A stretch of 64,000 nt of DNA from Pirellulaceae bacterium (GCA_023382975.1 JAHDXO010000001.1:248001-312000), one strand, 5' to 3'; counted from the first letter of the stretch, positions 43,023 to 52,493 are shown. Numbers and translations are program-made. The notes: generated by a model from the letters alone, not told the origin.

Positions 43023-43871
43023 GTGGGGAATTCTGCGGTGAAGTTCTTGGTGTTCGACGTCGAGAGCGTTGCGGACGGCGATCTGGTGGCCAAGGTGCAT
43101 TATCCGGGCCAGTCGCTGTCGGGCGACGAGGCGATTGCGCGGTATCGGGCCGAACTGATCGAGGCGAGCGGTTCGGATTTCATCCCCTACACCTTCCAGA
43201 TTCCGGTCTCGGTGGTGGTGGCCAAGATCGATGCCGGATACGCCTTGGTCGATTTGGTCGCGTTGGACGATCCGGAGTTCCGCCCGCACGTGATCACGGA
43301 CCATTTCTGGCGGGGCTGGGAGGGGTACAAACGGCCGACCCTGGTCACGTTCAACGGCCGGACGTTCGACTTGCCGTTGCTGGAACTGGCGGCGTTCCGG
43401 TACGGACTGAGCCTGCGCGGCTGGTTCAACATCGAGGACAAGAACTGGGAACAGCACCGCGGACGCTACAATCTGCAAGCCCATCTGGATCTGCACGACG
43501 TGCTGACCAATTTCGGGGCGACTCGGTTTCACGGCGGCTTGAATCTGGTGGCCAACGTACTGGGGAAACCCGGCAAGATGGACGTCCAGGGCCACATGGT
43601 GCAAGATCTGTTCAATGCCGGCAAACTCGGCGAGATCAACGACTACTGCCGCTGCGACGTGCTGGACACGTACTTCGTCTTCCTCCGCACCTCGGTTCTG
43701 TTGGGCCGCATTTCGCTGGACCGGGAGCAGGAGCTGATCGAACAGACCAAGACCTGGCTGACCGAACGCGCACCGCAAGTCGCTGTCTACCGCCACTACC
43801 TGGACAACTGGGGAACCTGGACGAACCCCTGGGCGCCGCCGAAGGCGCCGGAGCAGCAACCGGCCGAGTGA
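43023..43871 (+). CDS. PolB-like 3'-5' exonuclease family protein
   Basis: 282 residues from GTG 43023, preferred because AAGGGGG lies 6 nt upstream and the conserved N-terminus begins at once (VKFLVFDVES). An ATG at 42996 would add nine residues ahead. It belongs to the DEDD exonuclease fold of the predicted 3'-5' exonuclease family related to DNA polymerase B (DNA_pol_B_exo2). Exo I: LVFDVES (Asp, Glu). Exo II: LVTFNGRTFDLPLLELAAF (Asn, Asp). Exo III: INDYCRCDVLDTYFVFLR (YxxxD). Central HxDLHDVLTNFGA-like AHLDLHDVLTNF is also typical. The expected activity is metal-dependent DNA or RNA 3'-end trimming; the cellular role is undefined. Confidence 0.9.
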   Translation: MGNSAVKFLVFDVESVADGDLVAKVHYPGQSLSGDEAIARYRAELIEASGSDFIPYTFQIPVSVVVAKIDAGYALVDLVALDDPEFRPHVITDHFWRGWEGYKRPTLVTFNGRTFDLPLLELAAFRYGLSLRGWFNIEDKNWEQHRGRYNLQAHLDLHDVLTNFGATRFHGGLNLVANVLGKPGKMDVQGHMVQDLFNAGKLGEINDYCRCDVLDTYFVFLRTSVLLGRISLDREQELIEQTKTWLTERAPQVAVYRHYLDNWGTWTNPWAPPKAPEQQPAE

Positions 43872-43908
43872 GAACATCGTTCGCACACCACTCGGTCGCC
43901 CACGGAGT

Positions 43909-44040
43909 CTGCTGAAATACTGGCAAGAACCGAGGTGGGGTAAGCTTCCAGCGTGCCGAGTTTTCGTATCTTTGATTCCCGCACTTTCCTAGACGCCCCA
44001 TTTGGCAAGCTGGAAGCTTACCCCACGACTTTTTCAGCAG
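43909..44040. repeat. Palindromic element with nested arms
   Basis: Inner arms 43935-43957 and 44004-44026 (gtggggtaagcttccagcgt and on) pair with one mismatch. Outer short arms CTGCTGAAA (43909-43917) and TTTCAGCAG (44032-44040) pair perfectly. The whole element is about 132 nt, larger than the elements at 29024 and 33767 and of different sequence. It lies between the convergent exonuclease and membrane-protein genes and could serve as a terminator for both. Confidence 0.8.
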
Positions 44041-44091
44041 CCTCCTTCGGCTTGCCGTGAAACGAAGGTGCGCATCAAGCACGGTCAGACT

Positions 44092-44907
44092 CTACGACGT
44101 TGCGGAGGGACGAGCCTCCGAGTTGCTGCCCGGCCTGGATGGCAGACGCACCAGTCGGTATCCACAGTACCGGACGACGAGCAACGAAACGACCACCGTG
44201 ATCGCTTCTGCGGTTGTAGCGGTCATCCAGATGCCTGTGTCATCGTACCACCGTCCCAGGACGTATCCGCCACCGGCTGCCACGGCCACGAGGCCTACGC
44301 CGAACAGCATCGGCCGATTCGAGGCCAGGACGAACCAGACGGGCATGACGCCGACCACGCCAAATGTCACAGCGAAATGAAGCAAATGGAAGAACATCGC
44401 TCCGTAAGGCAGATGGGGTTGCATCCATTTGCCGATCGTAACCAAGCAGGCGACGACGAAGGTCAGGATCATCAAGTCGCGGATCGAGAACTGAATGCGC
44501 CCTCTCGCTGCCACATCCGACGAACTCAATTGAATGACAACACGGAAGAAGCGGGCGAACAGCAATGGCAGCGTCACAAACAAGGTGGACGTGACGACGA
44601 TGAAGAAGGTCTCGAAATTCAGTTCGGAAATTCCCACTCCCAACAGAGTGCCGAGACAACCGATACCAAGCACACTTCCGATCAGTCTCTGCCACCACGG
44701 GACTGATCCGAGACTGCCCCAGATCCCCACCAAACTTGTCTGGCCGAACACGATGCCGACAAAAGCCACTGCCGGCAGAGTCCGGGAACTGGGATCGAAG
44801 GTTGCCACAACAACGCCCGTCAGGCCGACCGCGACATGCGCCAACACCAACCAGAGAATTCTGCGCCGAGGGTTGGTGGCAACCAAATTCGCTTCGTTGG
44901 TGGACAT
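44092..44907 (-). CDS. Integral membrane protein of unknown function
   Basis: 271 residues from ATG 44907 (MSTNEANLVATNPRRRILWL). About eight hydrophobic helices are visible. Near the middle is RIQFSIRDLMILTFVVACLV, the (Q/R)FSIRDLLxLTxxVA motif that starts or joins many uncharacterised planctomycete membrane proteins. No transport or catalytic motif is seen. It follows the gene at 44939-45367 by 31 nt on the same strand, so the two likely form one operon. A longer in-frame start at 45015 would run into that upstream gene. Confidence 0.75.
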   Translation of the reverse strand: MSTNEANLVATNPRRRILWLVLAHVAVGLTGVVVATFDPSSRTLPAVAFVGIVFGQTSLVGIWGSLGSVPWWQRLIGSVLGIGCLGTLLGVGISELNFETFFIVVTSTLFVTLPLLFARFFRVVIQLSSSDVAARGRIQFSIRDLMILTFVVACLVTIGKWMQPHLPYGAMFFHLLHFAVTFGVVGVMPVWFVLASNRPMLFGVGLVAVAAGGGYVLGRWYDDTGIWMTATTAEAITVVVSLLVVRYCGYRLVRLPSRPGSNSEARPSATS

Positions 44908-44938
44908 AGCCGTGTTTCCGGGAATCCTGGGTGTGTAT

Positions 44939-45367
44939 TTATCGTACCGCTTCAGTCGTCGTTGGCTGCCGGATGAATCCAGCCAGCCAAAGCAGCACAC
45001 CGCCCAGGATGACAATGAACGGTCCTTCGCTCAGAACCCAGAAAAGCGGCATTCCCACCACGACATCGAGGACCACCATTCCCGCGCCGAAGAGGACGCA
45101 CAGCACGGCGAGGCACTTCACCACGGGTAGATAGCGGCGAACATCGAGGGAGATGAACAGGATCATTGCCCCGTGCAGGGCGTAGAACGCGGAGACGGAG
45201 CGGGTGAGGTAGCCCACGATCGGTGCTTCGGGAAGCTCGCCCATTCCCAACAGCCGGTGAATGTCCTGCATCCAGGAAAACGGCATCACGGCAGGCACCA
45301 GGGCCGTCAGCAGGACGACTCCCGAAACCCGCAGAATCACCACCACAGCTTTCTCGAAGCGACACAT
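44939..45367 (-). CDS. Small four-helix membrane protein of unknown function
   Basis: 142 residues from ATG 45367, with GAGGT (minus strand) 8 nt upstream. A TTG at 45382 would add five residues. Four hydrophobic segments: VVVILRVSGVVLLTALVPAV, then SAFYALHGAMILFISLDVRR, then CLAVLCVLFGAGMVVLDVVV, then PFIVILGGVLLWLAGFI. The N-terminus after the first helix has FSWMQDIHRLLGMGELPEAP. I do not recognise a family. It is probably co-transcribed with the membrane protein downstream. Confidence 0.75.
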   Translation of the reverse strand: MCRFEKAVVVILRVSGVVLLTALVPAVMPFSWMQDIHRLLGMGELPEAPIVGYLTRSVSAFYALHGAMILFISLDVRRYLPVVKCLAVLCVLFGAGMVVLDVVVGMPLFWVLSEGPFIVILGGVLLWLAGFIRQPTTTEAVR

Positions 45368-45425
45368 GGACGTTGACCTCAAGCATTAGCGACGTAGCTT
45401 TGGTTCGCGCATCCTTCGGCTCGCA

Positions 45426-46271
45426 TCAACGATCCGGCAGCAGCCCATCCAGGAACTCGAACACCGCCTTGGTTGGCTTGTCGCCGGGCAGACCGAGGTC
45501 TCGATTGATGGTGCCGTGGTTCTTGCCTTCGCCCGGCACCACCTTCGCCGGAACACCGGCGTTTGCCAAAGCCTTGGAGAAAGCCTGGGATTGCGCTGTG
45601 GAATCCGGTCGATCCGCGACGTGCAGGATCAGGAACGGCGGGATGCCCTTGTCCTTGGCCACGTGCGTGATCGGAGAAAGCTGTTGGTGATCCGCCTCGC
45701 TCGATCCGAAGGCGGACGTGTAAGTGACCGCTCGCAGTGGCCAGACATTCTTCACTTGGCTGGCGATGTCGTACACGGCCGTGTCGACCGGGATGCATCC
45801 CTTGATGGCCGACAGACTCATGCCTTCCGCTCGCAGGTAACGTTCGTCGGTGCAGACCAGAGCGGCCAGGTGCGCGCCGGCCGAATGACCGGCGACGAAG
45901 ATCGCGTCCGGCGCTCCGCCGTACTGCTTGGCATGGTCGCGGACCCACGTGATCGCCTTGGCAATGTCGCCGGTCATTTCCTTGACGGTTACTTGAGGCA
46001 CGAGGCGGTAGTTCACCGAGACGAAGACGAATCCCTTGTCCACAAACGCCTGCGACTTGTGCTGGACAGCCGATTTGTCGCCCTGCCGCCAGCCACCGCC
46101 GTGGAGCCACACCATCACCGGGCGGTTCTCGCCATCGGCGGGGGCGTAGACATCCAATCGCCTGCTCGCGTCTTCTGGCTCGGAATAAGCGACGTCACGG
46201 TAGATCTTCGGTTCCGCGGCAATTGCCGAGGTGGCGATCAAAAACATGGCGGCGGTCGTCAACGTTCGCAT
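45426..46271 (-). CDS. Exported alpha/beta-hydrolase esterase
   Basis: 281 residues from ATG 46271, with GAAGGA 9 nt upstream. Sec signal MRTLTTAAMFLIATSAIAA (cleavage after AIA-A). The alpha/beta-hydrolase core has the oxyanion-hole motif VWLHGGGWRQGDKS and the nucleophile elbow VAGHSAGAHLAAL with the Ser. The conserved Asp and His are likely in ILHVADRPDST and GEGKNHGTINRDLG. The pattern is of BD-FAE/kynurenine-formamidase-like carboxylesterases of about 280 residues. The expected role is ester hydrolysis of polysaccharide side groups in the periplasm, inferred only from similar planctomycete proteins. Confidence 0.9.
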   Translation of the reverse strand: MRTLTTAAMFLIATSAIAAEPKIYRDVAYSEPEDASRRLDVYAPADGENRPVMVWLHGGGWRQGDKSAVQHKSQAFVDKGFVFVSVNYRLVPQVTVKEMTGDIAKAITWVRDHAKQYGGAPDAIFVAGHSAGAHLAALVCTDERYLRAEGMSLSAIKGCIPVDTAVYDIASQVKNVWPLRAVTYTSAFGSSEADHQQLSPITHVAKDKGIPPFLILHVADRPDSTAQSQAFSKALANAGVPAKVVPGEGKNHGTINRDLGLPGDKPTKAVFEFLDGLLPDR

Positions 46272-46546
46272 GGCAGCGTCCTTCGATGGGGGAGTCGGTG
46301 TCGATGCCGTCATTCTACCGCTGCCAGCGTCGGCGGGGTAAGTGCGAGATCAAGAGTCAGATGGTCGTGTTCCCATCAGACGGTCGGGAAGAGCCGGCTG
46401 AAGCCGACACTGCAAACGCGCTCACGCCACTCGAAAAACCGGCATATTCGGGAGAACGGGTGCAATCGTTAAAGTCTGCCAAACCAAGCGGACGATGTGA
46501 AAATCGATGGGAGCGGTTCGCACCGTAACTTGGTGGTTTGCAATCG

Positions 46547-47545
46547 ATGAACAGGGTTGGCGGATACAGATGGGTGGTCCTGCTGACGGCAGCGCTGTGC
46601 TTGGGCTGCGCGTCGGTCCCGCCAGCACCGCCAGCACCCGTGCCCGCTCCGCCCCCAGTGAACACCGCCGGCCCGGCGACGATCGTCGTGGGACAGCCGC
46701 AGCCCTGCTGCCCCAAGCAGACGCTGCCGGAGTTCCTTGGGCTGACGGGGTTGTTCAAGGCAGGTGGTGCCCTGTTCTCGCGCATCCGCGCCCGGCTGGG
46801 CATGCGTTTTCCCGGCCTGGAAGGAAAGCCACCCGTCCTGTCGATCACCGATCCGGCGAACATGGATTCGCCGAATCCCGCCGTCTCGGCCGCTGCGGAA
46901 ATCAAGGCCCAGGAGGACGCGGCCGACCAGAAAATCAAGGGGCTTCGCTACCTGGCGACGATCGGCTGCGGCGGCTGCTATCCGGATGTCGAGCAAGCTC
47001 TGCTGGCAGGTTTGGACGATTGCACCGAAGCCGTTCGCTTTGAGGCTGCGTCGGCGCTGCGGAGCACCGCGGGCAACCCGTGCCAGTTCTGTGCCAGCGA
47101 CAAGTGTTGCAGTCCGGCCGTGCAAAAGAAGTTGCGGGACGTCGCCTACGGCATAAAGGATAACTCGAACTGCTACAAGGAATCTTCGGCCCGCGTGCGA
47201 CGGATGGCTCGGCTGGCCTTGGCAGGCTGCGGCGATACCATGGTCGCGGAACCCGAGACGCCGATCGAAGGACCAAGCGGTTCCGACGGTGCGGAAGGAG
47301 CGGATATGCCCATGGCGCTGCATTCGCCGTCCGGCGCAGCCGCCAACCCCATGCCGGACGTCAACGGAAATCCGTCCGTCAGTCCGACATCCACCGCAAC
47401 GCCGGCCGTCGAGTGGCGTTCGCTGCCTCCGACCAGTCGGTCGCACGTTCCGCAGGCACCCTGCCGTAGCTGCGCACCGACCAGCTACATCGAGACTCCC
47501 TTCCCGTCCGTCGTCCCGACGACTCCCTTCTTCCAAGTCGACTAG
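46547..47545 (+). CDS. Lipoprotein with HEAT-like helices and many cysteines
   Basis: 332 residues from ATG 46547. Lipoprotein signal MNRVGGYRWVVLLTAALCLG with lipobox LCLGC (Cys21). A proline-rich linker follows. Residues 120-230 form alpha-helical repeats of HEAT type: KIKGLRYLATIGCGGCYPDV, EQALLAGLDDCTEAVRFEAA and SALRSTAGNPCQFCAS with cysteine pairs CxxC and CC. The C-terminal 100 residues are Pro/Ser/Thr-rich. A 9-nt longer TTG start at 46538 is possible. HEAT-like lipoproteins of this type are common and uncharacterised in planctomycetes. Confidence 0.8.
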   Translation: MNRVGGYRWVVLLTAALCLGCASVPPAPPAPVPAPPPVNTAGPATIVVGQPQPCCPKQTLPEFLGLTGLFKAGGALFSRIRARLGMRFPGLEGKPPVLSITDPANMDSPNPAVSAAAEIKAQEDAADQKIKGLRYLATIGCGGCYPDVEQALLAGLDDCTEAVRFEAASALRSTAGNPCQFCASDKCCSPAVQKKLRDVAYGIKDNSNCYKESSARVRRMARLALAGCGDTMVAEPETPIEGPSGSDGAEGADMPMALHSPSGAAANPMPDVNGNPSVSPTSTATPAVEWRSLPPTSRSHVPQAPCRSCAPTSYIETPFPSVVPTTPFFQVD

Positions 47546-47719
47546 ATCCAGGCTTGGCTGGCCTGCTGAGGCCAGGGCGCTGGGCACGACAAGCGATCAT
47601 CGATGCACTGCATCGAAGGTCTCTGCCTTGTTTCAGGCTGGATGCGGAACGGTTACACTCGACCGCTGCCCCGCATTTCGCCGCGCGGCGGGATGTGCCG
47701 TCTTCGTGGGAGGTCCGCC

Positions 47720-49912
47720 ATGCTGCCCAATCCGGTTCGTTGCTTTGGAATTCTGCTGGTGCTGTTGTTCGTTCCGGTCGTCGCCGACGGCCAGTCGTTG
47801 CCGGACTGGACGGGGAAGATCCGGCCGGACCATCCGCGGCTGTTCTTCAATGCCCAGACCTGGCCGACCGTGAAAGAGCGGGCACTGGGCGCCGAACGCG
47901 ACTGGTATCGCCGCGTGAAGTTGCAGGTCGACAATCGGCTCGCAAAAACGATAACCGACGGCGAACTGGAACCGCAGGATCTGGGTCCGGAAGCCGCCGC
48001 CGCCGCGTTTGTGTTCCTGATGACCGAGGATACTCGCTACCTTGATTTGGCAAAACAGTGTTTGCGAGCCAGCGTGGCCTATTACGAGCTGTGTTACGAG
48101 CAGCGGAAGACGGTCAACTGGTATTCCACGTCGCGGGTACACGCCATTCTGGCTTGGGATTGGCTCTACAACTCACTGACCGAGGCGGAACGTCGGGCGA
48201 TCATGTCGCGACTGGTCCTGACCATCGATCGCGTCCTGAAGGCCAAGCCGCCCATCTACCGGGAAAACCTGTCCGGCTACGACACGGGATTCTACGGAGT
48301 AAGGAATTGTCTGTGGTTCGTCGGTTGCACGGCGTTCGGCACGGACATTGAAACCCCCACCGTCAACCAGTGGTTGGTCTGGGGCCATGACGAGAATCGG
48401 AAGCTGTTGGCTCACCGCCAGCAGGCAAGCGGCGACGACGGGGGCGGGGCCTCGCCGACTTTGGGCTACGTGTTCGGCGCCTACCCTTGGTCCGAGCAGA
48501 ACTTCTTCTACACTTGGCTGTCCTCGACCGGCGAGAACATCGCTCCCGATTGGCCGCACGGTGCCTGGCTGGCCAACTACGTGATCTGGAATTGGATCGC
48601 CGCCGATCCTCGGCCGCTGCAATTCGGTTACGGGGACACGCCGCATACCGACAACCGGCTGCCGATCAGCCAGTTGTACACGCACATGGCCAACATCCGG
48701 CACCTGTTCGGGCGCGCCGCGCCCGAGGCCACTGCGCTGGCCCGCCACGTGCAAAGCCTGCTGCCCGATCCGGCTTATTCGAGCACCTGGTTCGTCTATC
48801 CGTTCTTGCTTCACGACTTGGAAGATTCCGCGGAATCGCTGGTGCCGGACGATCTTCCCCAGGCACGGCATTTCGAGACGATGGGGCAAGTGTTCCTGCG
48901 GTCGGGCACGGGCCCCGAGGACACCTATTGCCTGTTCACCTGCGGCGGCATCCTCCGCCAGCATCGCCACTTCGACGCCTTGAACTTCGTGATCTATCAT
49001 CGCGGCTTCTTGGCACTCGATTCCGGCACTCGGTACGAGGAATTCGTCAACGGCCAGCATCTGGCCAACTACTACGCCCAGACCGTTGCCCACAACTGTG
49101 TCGTGATTCATCAGCCGGGCGAGCCCATCGCGCGCTACTGGGGCGGCACCGTCGAGGGCAATCACGGCGGCCAGCACCGGCAACTAGGTTCGGTGGTCAA
49201 GGCGTTTGAGACCAACGATGATTTCGTCTACGTGGCGGGCGACGCCACGGCCTGCTACCAACACGGCACCGTCCGCCGCGCGGGCCAAACCGATCTGCCG
49301 GAAAAATGCGAGTTGGCGACTCGGCAACTGGTCTTTCTGTTGCCCCACCACTTCATCATCTTCGATCGCGTGACGACGACCGACGCCACCTATCGAAAGG
49401 ACTGGCTGATTCACACGGCGCACGAACCGGCGATCGACGGCCAGACGTTCCGGGCCGATCATGGCGACGGCCGGATGTTTTCCCAAACGCTGTTGCCTCG
49501 AACGGCCCGTTTAACTTCGGTCGGCGGCCCGGGCAACGAGTTCTTCGCGGCCGGGAAGAACTGGCCCATCCAAACCCCGGGTCTGCGGCCCGAACACCTC
49601 GCCATGATGGGACAGTGGCGAGTGGAAGTGACGCCGTCGGAGCCGCGGAAGGAAGATCAGTTTCTGCACGTGATCCAGGTCGGAGATCGAAAGTTGGCGG
49701 CGATGGATCCGGCCACGCTGATCGAAGAACCCGGACGTGTCGGAGTCCGCTTGGTTATAGGCGAGGAAACGTGGGAGGTGCTGTTCGACGCGAACGGCGA
49801 GATCGGCGGCCACATCCGACATACTGGATCGACCAAGACCATCGAACGACCGCTCGCCTCGTCCGTCGCGCCTCAAAGCGGCATCATGCTGCGATCCAAT
49901 GCCCCCGACTGA
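47720..49912 (+). CDS. Exported heparinase II/III-type polysaccharide lyase
   Basis: 730 residues from ATG 47720, chosen because GGGAGGT lies 5 nt upstream and a Sec signal follows (LPNPVRCFGILLVLLFVPVV, cleavage near ADG-Q). The N-terminal helical toroid (about 40-370) has HPRLFFNAQTWPTVKERALG and WYSTSRVHAILAWDWLYNSL. The C-terminal half is the Hepar_II_III beta-sandwich: GGILRQHRHFDALNFVIYHR, GFLALDSGTRYEEFV and NYYAQTVAHNCVVIH, containing conserved His and Tyr residues of the active site. It likely depolymerises uronic-acid glycans in the periplasm; the exact substrate is unknown. The stop codon lies inside a TGACCAC repeat, and the M14 gene follows after 40 nt. Confidence 0.88.
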   Translation: MLPNPVRCFGILLVLLFVPVVADGQSLPDWTGKIRPDHPRLFFNAQTWPTVKERALGAERDWYRRVKLQVDNRLAKTITDGELEPQDLGPEAAAAAFVFLMTEDTRYLDLAKQCLRASVAYYELCYEQRKTVNWYSTSRVHAILAWDWLYNSLTEAERRAIMSRLVLTIDRVLKAKPPIYRENLSGYDTGFYGVRNCLWFVGCTAFGTDIETPTVNQWLVWGHDENRKLLAHRQQASGDDGGGASPTLGYVFGAYPWSEQNFFYTWLSSTGENIAPDWPHGAWLANYVIWNWIAADPRPLQFGYGDTPHTDNRLPISQLYTHMANIRHLFGRAAPEATALARHVQSLLPDPAYSSTWFVYPFLLHDLEDSAESLVPDDLPQARHFETMGQVFLRSGTGPEDTYCLFTCGGILRQHRHFDALNFVIYHRGFLALDSGTRYEEFVNGQHLANYYAQTVAHNCVVIHQPGEPIARYWGGTVEGNHGGQHRQLGSVVKAFETNDDFVYVAGDATACYQHGTVRRAGQTDLPEKCELATRQLVFLLPHHFIIFDRVTTTDATYRKDWLIHTAHEPAIDGQTFRADHGDGRMFSQTLLPRTARLTSVGGPGNEFFAAGKNWPIQTPGLRPEHLAMMGQWRVEVTPSEPRKEDQFLHVIQVGDRKLAAMDPATLIEEPGRVGVRLVIGEETWEVLFDANGEIGGHIRHTGSTKTIERPLASSVAPQSGIMLRSNAPD

Positions 49913-49937
49913 CCACTGACCACTGACCACTGACCAC
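49910..49937. repeat. Four tandem copies of a 7-nt unit across a stop codon
   Basis: TGACCAC is repeated four times. The first TGA is the stop codon of the heparinase-type gene, and the last copy is 3 nt before GGAG, the Shine-Dalgarno of the next gene. The tandem may vary in copy number without harming either gene. Confidence 0.85.
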
Positions 49938-49952
49938 CCCGGAGCCACCAAA

Positions 49953-51095
49953 ATGCCCCAACGCCTCCTTGTCTTCCTGCTGCTGTTTGCTTCCGCGCCG
50001 GCATGGTGCGACGACCGGATGACCTATGAACAGGCGAAGGAACGTTTGAAGCCGCCGCCGCTGCCCGAGTTCTGGGTCGGCGACGTGGCCGGACTGGCGG
50101 CCAGGTGGGAGCAACTCCGGATCGGCACGTGCGACGTGATCGCGACCAGTCCAGGAGGCCGACCGCTGCACTTGATCGCTTACGGTGAGCGGGAAGATGT
50201 GCGGCGTCGCGCCAACTTCAATTCGGCGATCGGTGGTCAGGACCCTGCCGCCTATCTGGACAAGAACGCGCGAAAGAAGCCGGTGGTGTACTTCGTGGGT
50301 CCGGTCCATGGTCACGAGGTCGAGGCGTTGACGGGATTGGTGAATCTGATCCAGGTCATGGAAACGGGCCGGGATCTGCTTGGTCGCGACCGGAGCAAGC
50401 TCCGCGAATTGGGGAACCGTTGTCGGCTGTTGATCCTGCCGGCGGGCAACCCCGACGGGATCGTGCGGTTCGAACCGCGCACGGCGTTCGGGATGACGTT
50501 TGCCGAGTTCCAGTTCTGGGGGCAGGGCACGTGGAGCGACCACCGTATCGCGACTTGGCCGGACTCGAAGCGGCAGCACCCTCGCACCGGTCCCGAGATC
50601 GGGTTCTTGGGGTGCTACTTCAACGACGCCGGCATCAATCCGATGCACGACGAGTTCTTCGCGCCGATGAGTACGGAATCCCCGGCGATCTTGAAGGTGG
50701 CCATGCAGGAGGGCCCGGATCTGGCGGTTTCCCTGCACAGCCATCAGGCGGCGCCCGTTTTGTTGCGCCCGGCCTATGTGCCGTTGGACGAGCAGCAGCG
50801 GGTGATCTCGCTGGCGGAGAAATGCTACGAGTTGTTCGATGCCCGGGAACTGCCGCATGGAAAGCCGTTCACGCCCCAGGCGGAAGGTGGACCTCGGCCG
50901 GCTTCGTTCAATCTGGTCAGCGCCTTGTATCACATCAGCGGAGCGACCAGTTTCACGTTCGAATGTCCCCACGGGATCGACGACCCGCGAGCCTGCCGGG
51001 TCAGTCTCGAGCAGATTCTGGAGATCCAATTGACGCTGTACGAAGCGATGATGCAGTTCGCTCTCGATGCCAAGCAGCATCCGAGCGGCGAATGA
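49953..51095 (+). CDS. Exported M14-family zinc carboxypeptidase
   Basis: 380 residues. Signal peptide MPQRLLVFLLLFASAPAWCD. GGAG (49941-49944) lies 8 nt before the ATG. Zinc residues in GPVHGHEVEALTGLVN: His119 and Glu122 (HxxE). NPDG block in LPAGNPDGIVRFEPR. Third zinc His in AVSLHSHQAAPVL. Catalytic Glu in SFTFECPHGIDDP. The fold and order match M14 carboxypeptidases, closest to the bacterial N-acyl or murein-type branch. The expected role is removal of C-terminal amino acids or amide groups in the periplasm. It is probably co-transcribed with the upstream lyase. Confidence 0.9.
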   Translation: MPQRLLVFLLLFASAPAWCDDRMTYEQAKERLKPPPLPEFWVGDVAGLAARWEQLRIGTCDVIATSPGGRPLHLIAYGEREDVRRRANFNSAIGGQDPAAYLDKNARKKPVVYFVGPVHGHEVEALTGLVNLIQVMETGRDLLGRDRSKLRELGNRCRLLILPAGNPDGIVRFEPRTAFGMTFAEFQFWGQGTWSDHRIATWPDSKRQHPRTGPEIGFLGCYFNDAGINPMHDEFFAPMSTESPAILKVAMQEGPDLAVSLHSHQAAPVLLRPAYVPLDEQQRVISLAEKCYELFDARELPHGKPFTPQAEGGPRPASFNLVSALYHISGATSFTFECPHGIDDPRACRVSLEQILEIQLTLYEAMMQFALDAKQHPSGE

Positions 51096-51155
51096 ATCTG
51101 CCCGCCCCTCGCCCGTTTCGTCATGCTGCCTGATTCGCAGGCAAGACAAACGGCA

Positions 51156-52118
51156 TCAGTCCGGCTGCATGTGACGGGGCGGATGCTTGATGACGTTCCA
51201 GGCGAGGCCGAGCTTTTCCATGGCCAGGATGAACCAGTACGTAGCGTCCAATTCCCACCACTTATGACCTTGATTGGCCATCCGCTGGAAAGCGTGGTGA
51301 TTGTTGTGCCAACCTTCGCCAAAAGCCAGCAGACCGACCCACCACAGGTTGCGGCTGTTGTCGCTGGTTTCATAGTTGCGGTAGCCCCAGATGTGCGTGG
51401 CCGAGTTGACTAGCCACGTGATATGGAACACGTAGACAAGCCGCACGAACAAGCCCCACACTAAAAAGGACATGCCGGTGTGCCAGTCCCATACCAGCCA
51501 GCCAACGGAAAGCAGAAGCACTCCGAGGACAATGTGCGTGGGCAGGAACAACGTGTGCAGCATCCGCATCACGGGGTCTTTGTACAGATCGGGAGCGTAT
51601 CGTTGCAGATGTGCTTGCAGCGTCTCGCGGGGCACGGCGGGCATGAACCACAGCATGTGCGACCACCAGACTCCGTCCCGCGGCGAATGCGGATCGCCTT
51701 CCTTGTCGCTGAACTGGTGATGCTTGCGGTGGTTGGCTACCCAAACCAGCGCGGAACCTTCGCCCGAAAGCTGGCCGAGGAACGCAAGCAGCCAACGAAT
51801 CGGTCTAAAGGTACAGAAGCTGCCGTGGGTGAGGTACCGGTGGTAACCCATGCATACGCCGAGGCTGCCGGTGACCCACGCTAGAATGGCAAACAAGGCC
51901 AGCGCTTTCCAAGTAAAAAACCATGGCGCCGCCAGCATTCCGACGTGCGCCAGTCCGATCCAGGCAACCACGGGCCAGTCGATGCCTGCGCCATCCTGTT
52001 CATGGGCATTCGGGGACGCAAGTTCGCATTCGCGTTGTGTTTCCGATCGCGGAACGGTCAGGGTCGCGACTCCGTCGCAGGCGGCGATAGGCTCAAGGGA
52101 GCTTGTTTCCGATGGCAT
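51156..52118 (-). CDS. Acyl-CoA (stearoyl-CoA type) fatty-acid desaturase
   Basis: 320 residues from ATG 52118 (MPSETSSLEPIAACDG); starts at 52160 or 52208 are also in frame, and none has a strong Shine-Dalgarno. Integral membrane di-iron desaturase. The three histidine boxes are HRYLTH, HRKHHQFSD and HNNHH, the exact set of delta-9 acyl-CoA/acyl-lipid desaturases. Hydrophobic helices flank them (ALFAILAWVTGSLGVCMGYH and VWGLFVRLVYVFHITWLVNS). It inserts a cis double bond into saturated acyl chains for membrane fluidity. The C-terminus ends KHPPRHMQPD. It faces the M14 gene with a 60-nt gap. Confidence 0.93.
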   Translation of the reverse strand: MPSETSSLEPIAACDGVATLTVPRSETQRECELASPNAHEQDGAGIDWPVVAWIGLAHVGMLAAPWFFTWKALALFAILAWVTGSLGVCMGYHRYLTHGSFCTFRPIRWLLAFLGQLSGEGSALVWVANHRKHHQFSDKEGDPHSPRDGVWWSHMLWFMPAVPRETLQAHLQRYAPDLYKDPVMRMLHTLFLPTHIVLGVLLLSVGWLVWDWHTGMSFLVWGLFVRLVYVFHITWLVNSATHIWGYRNYETSDNSRNLWWVGLLAFGEGWHNNHHAFQRMANQGHKWWELDATYWFILAMEKLGLAWNVIKHPPRHMQPD

Positions 52119-52493
52119 GAAAGAGGCTCTCGATGGGTGTTCGTGTAGTGGTTTTTCCATGTGGCGAGGTTGTGAAGGCTGGGGACGGACGCCTCCACGA
52201 CGCTCCACGACAGATTCTAACTACCTGCGGAAGGAAGCGTGTGACCGCGGCGTCAAAGCTTGGTAAAACTTGTGTAATTGGCGACGGCCTGACATCCGAT
52301 CTGACTTTCCGGGTCGGAAACGATCCAAGCGAGTGTGGACGCTGGCCTTTGCTTTTGGTACGGTACGATACATGGGAAAGCTGCCGGAGAGAAGATGTCT
52401 TCGCGGTCTTGGCATTCGAACAGCCAGCGATGACGATTCCGTGCCCTTCACCCTGGCCGAGATGCCAATTTCCAAACAAGGAGGGGGCCGGAC
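52119..52493. other. Intergenic region between desaturase and STAS-like gene
   Basis: These 375 bp contain only the possible upstream part of the desaturase reading frame (alternative starts at 52160 and 52208). I see no RNA gene, repeat or other open frame with support. The two genes are divergent, so both promoters should lie here. Confidence 0.5.
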
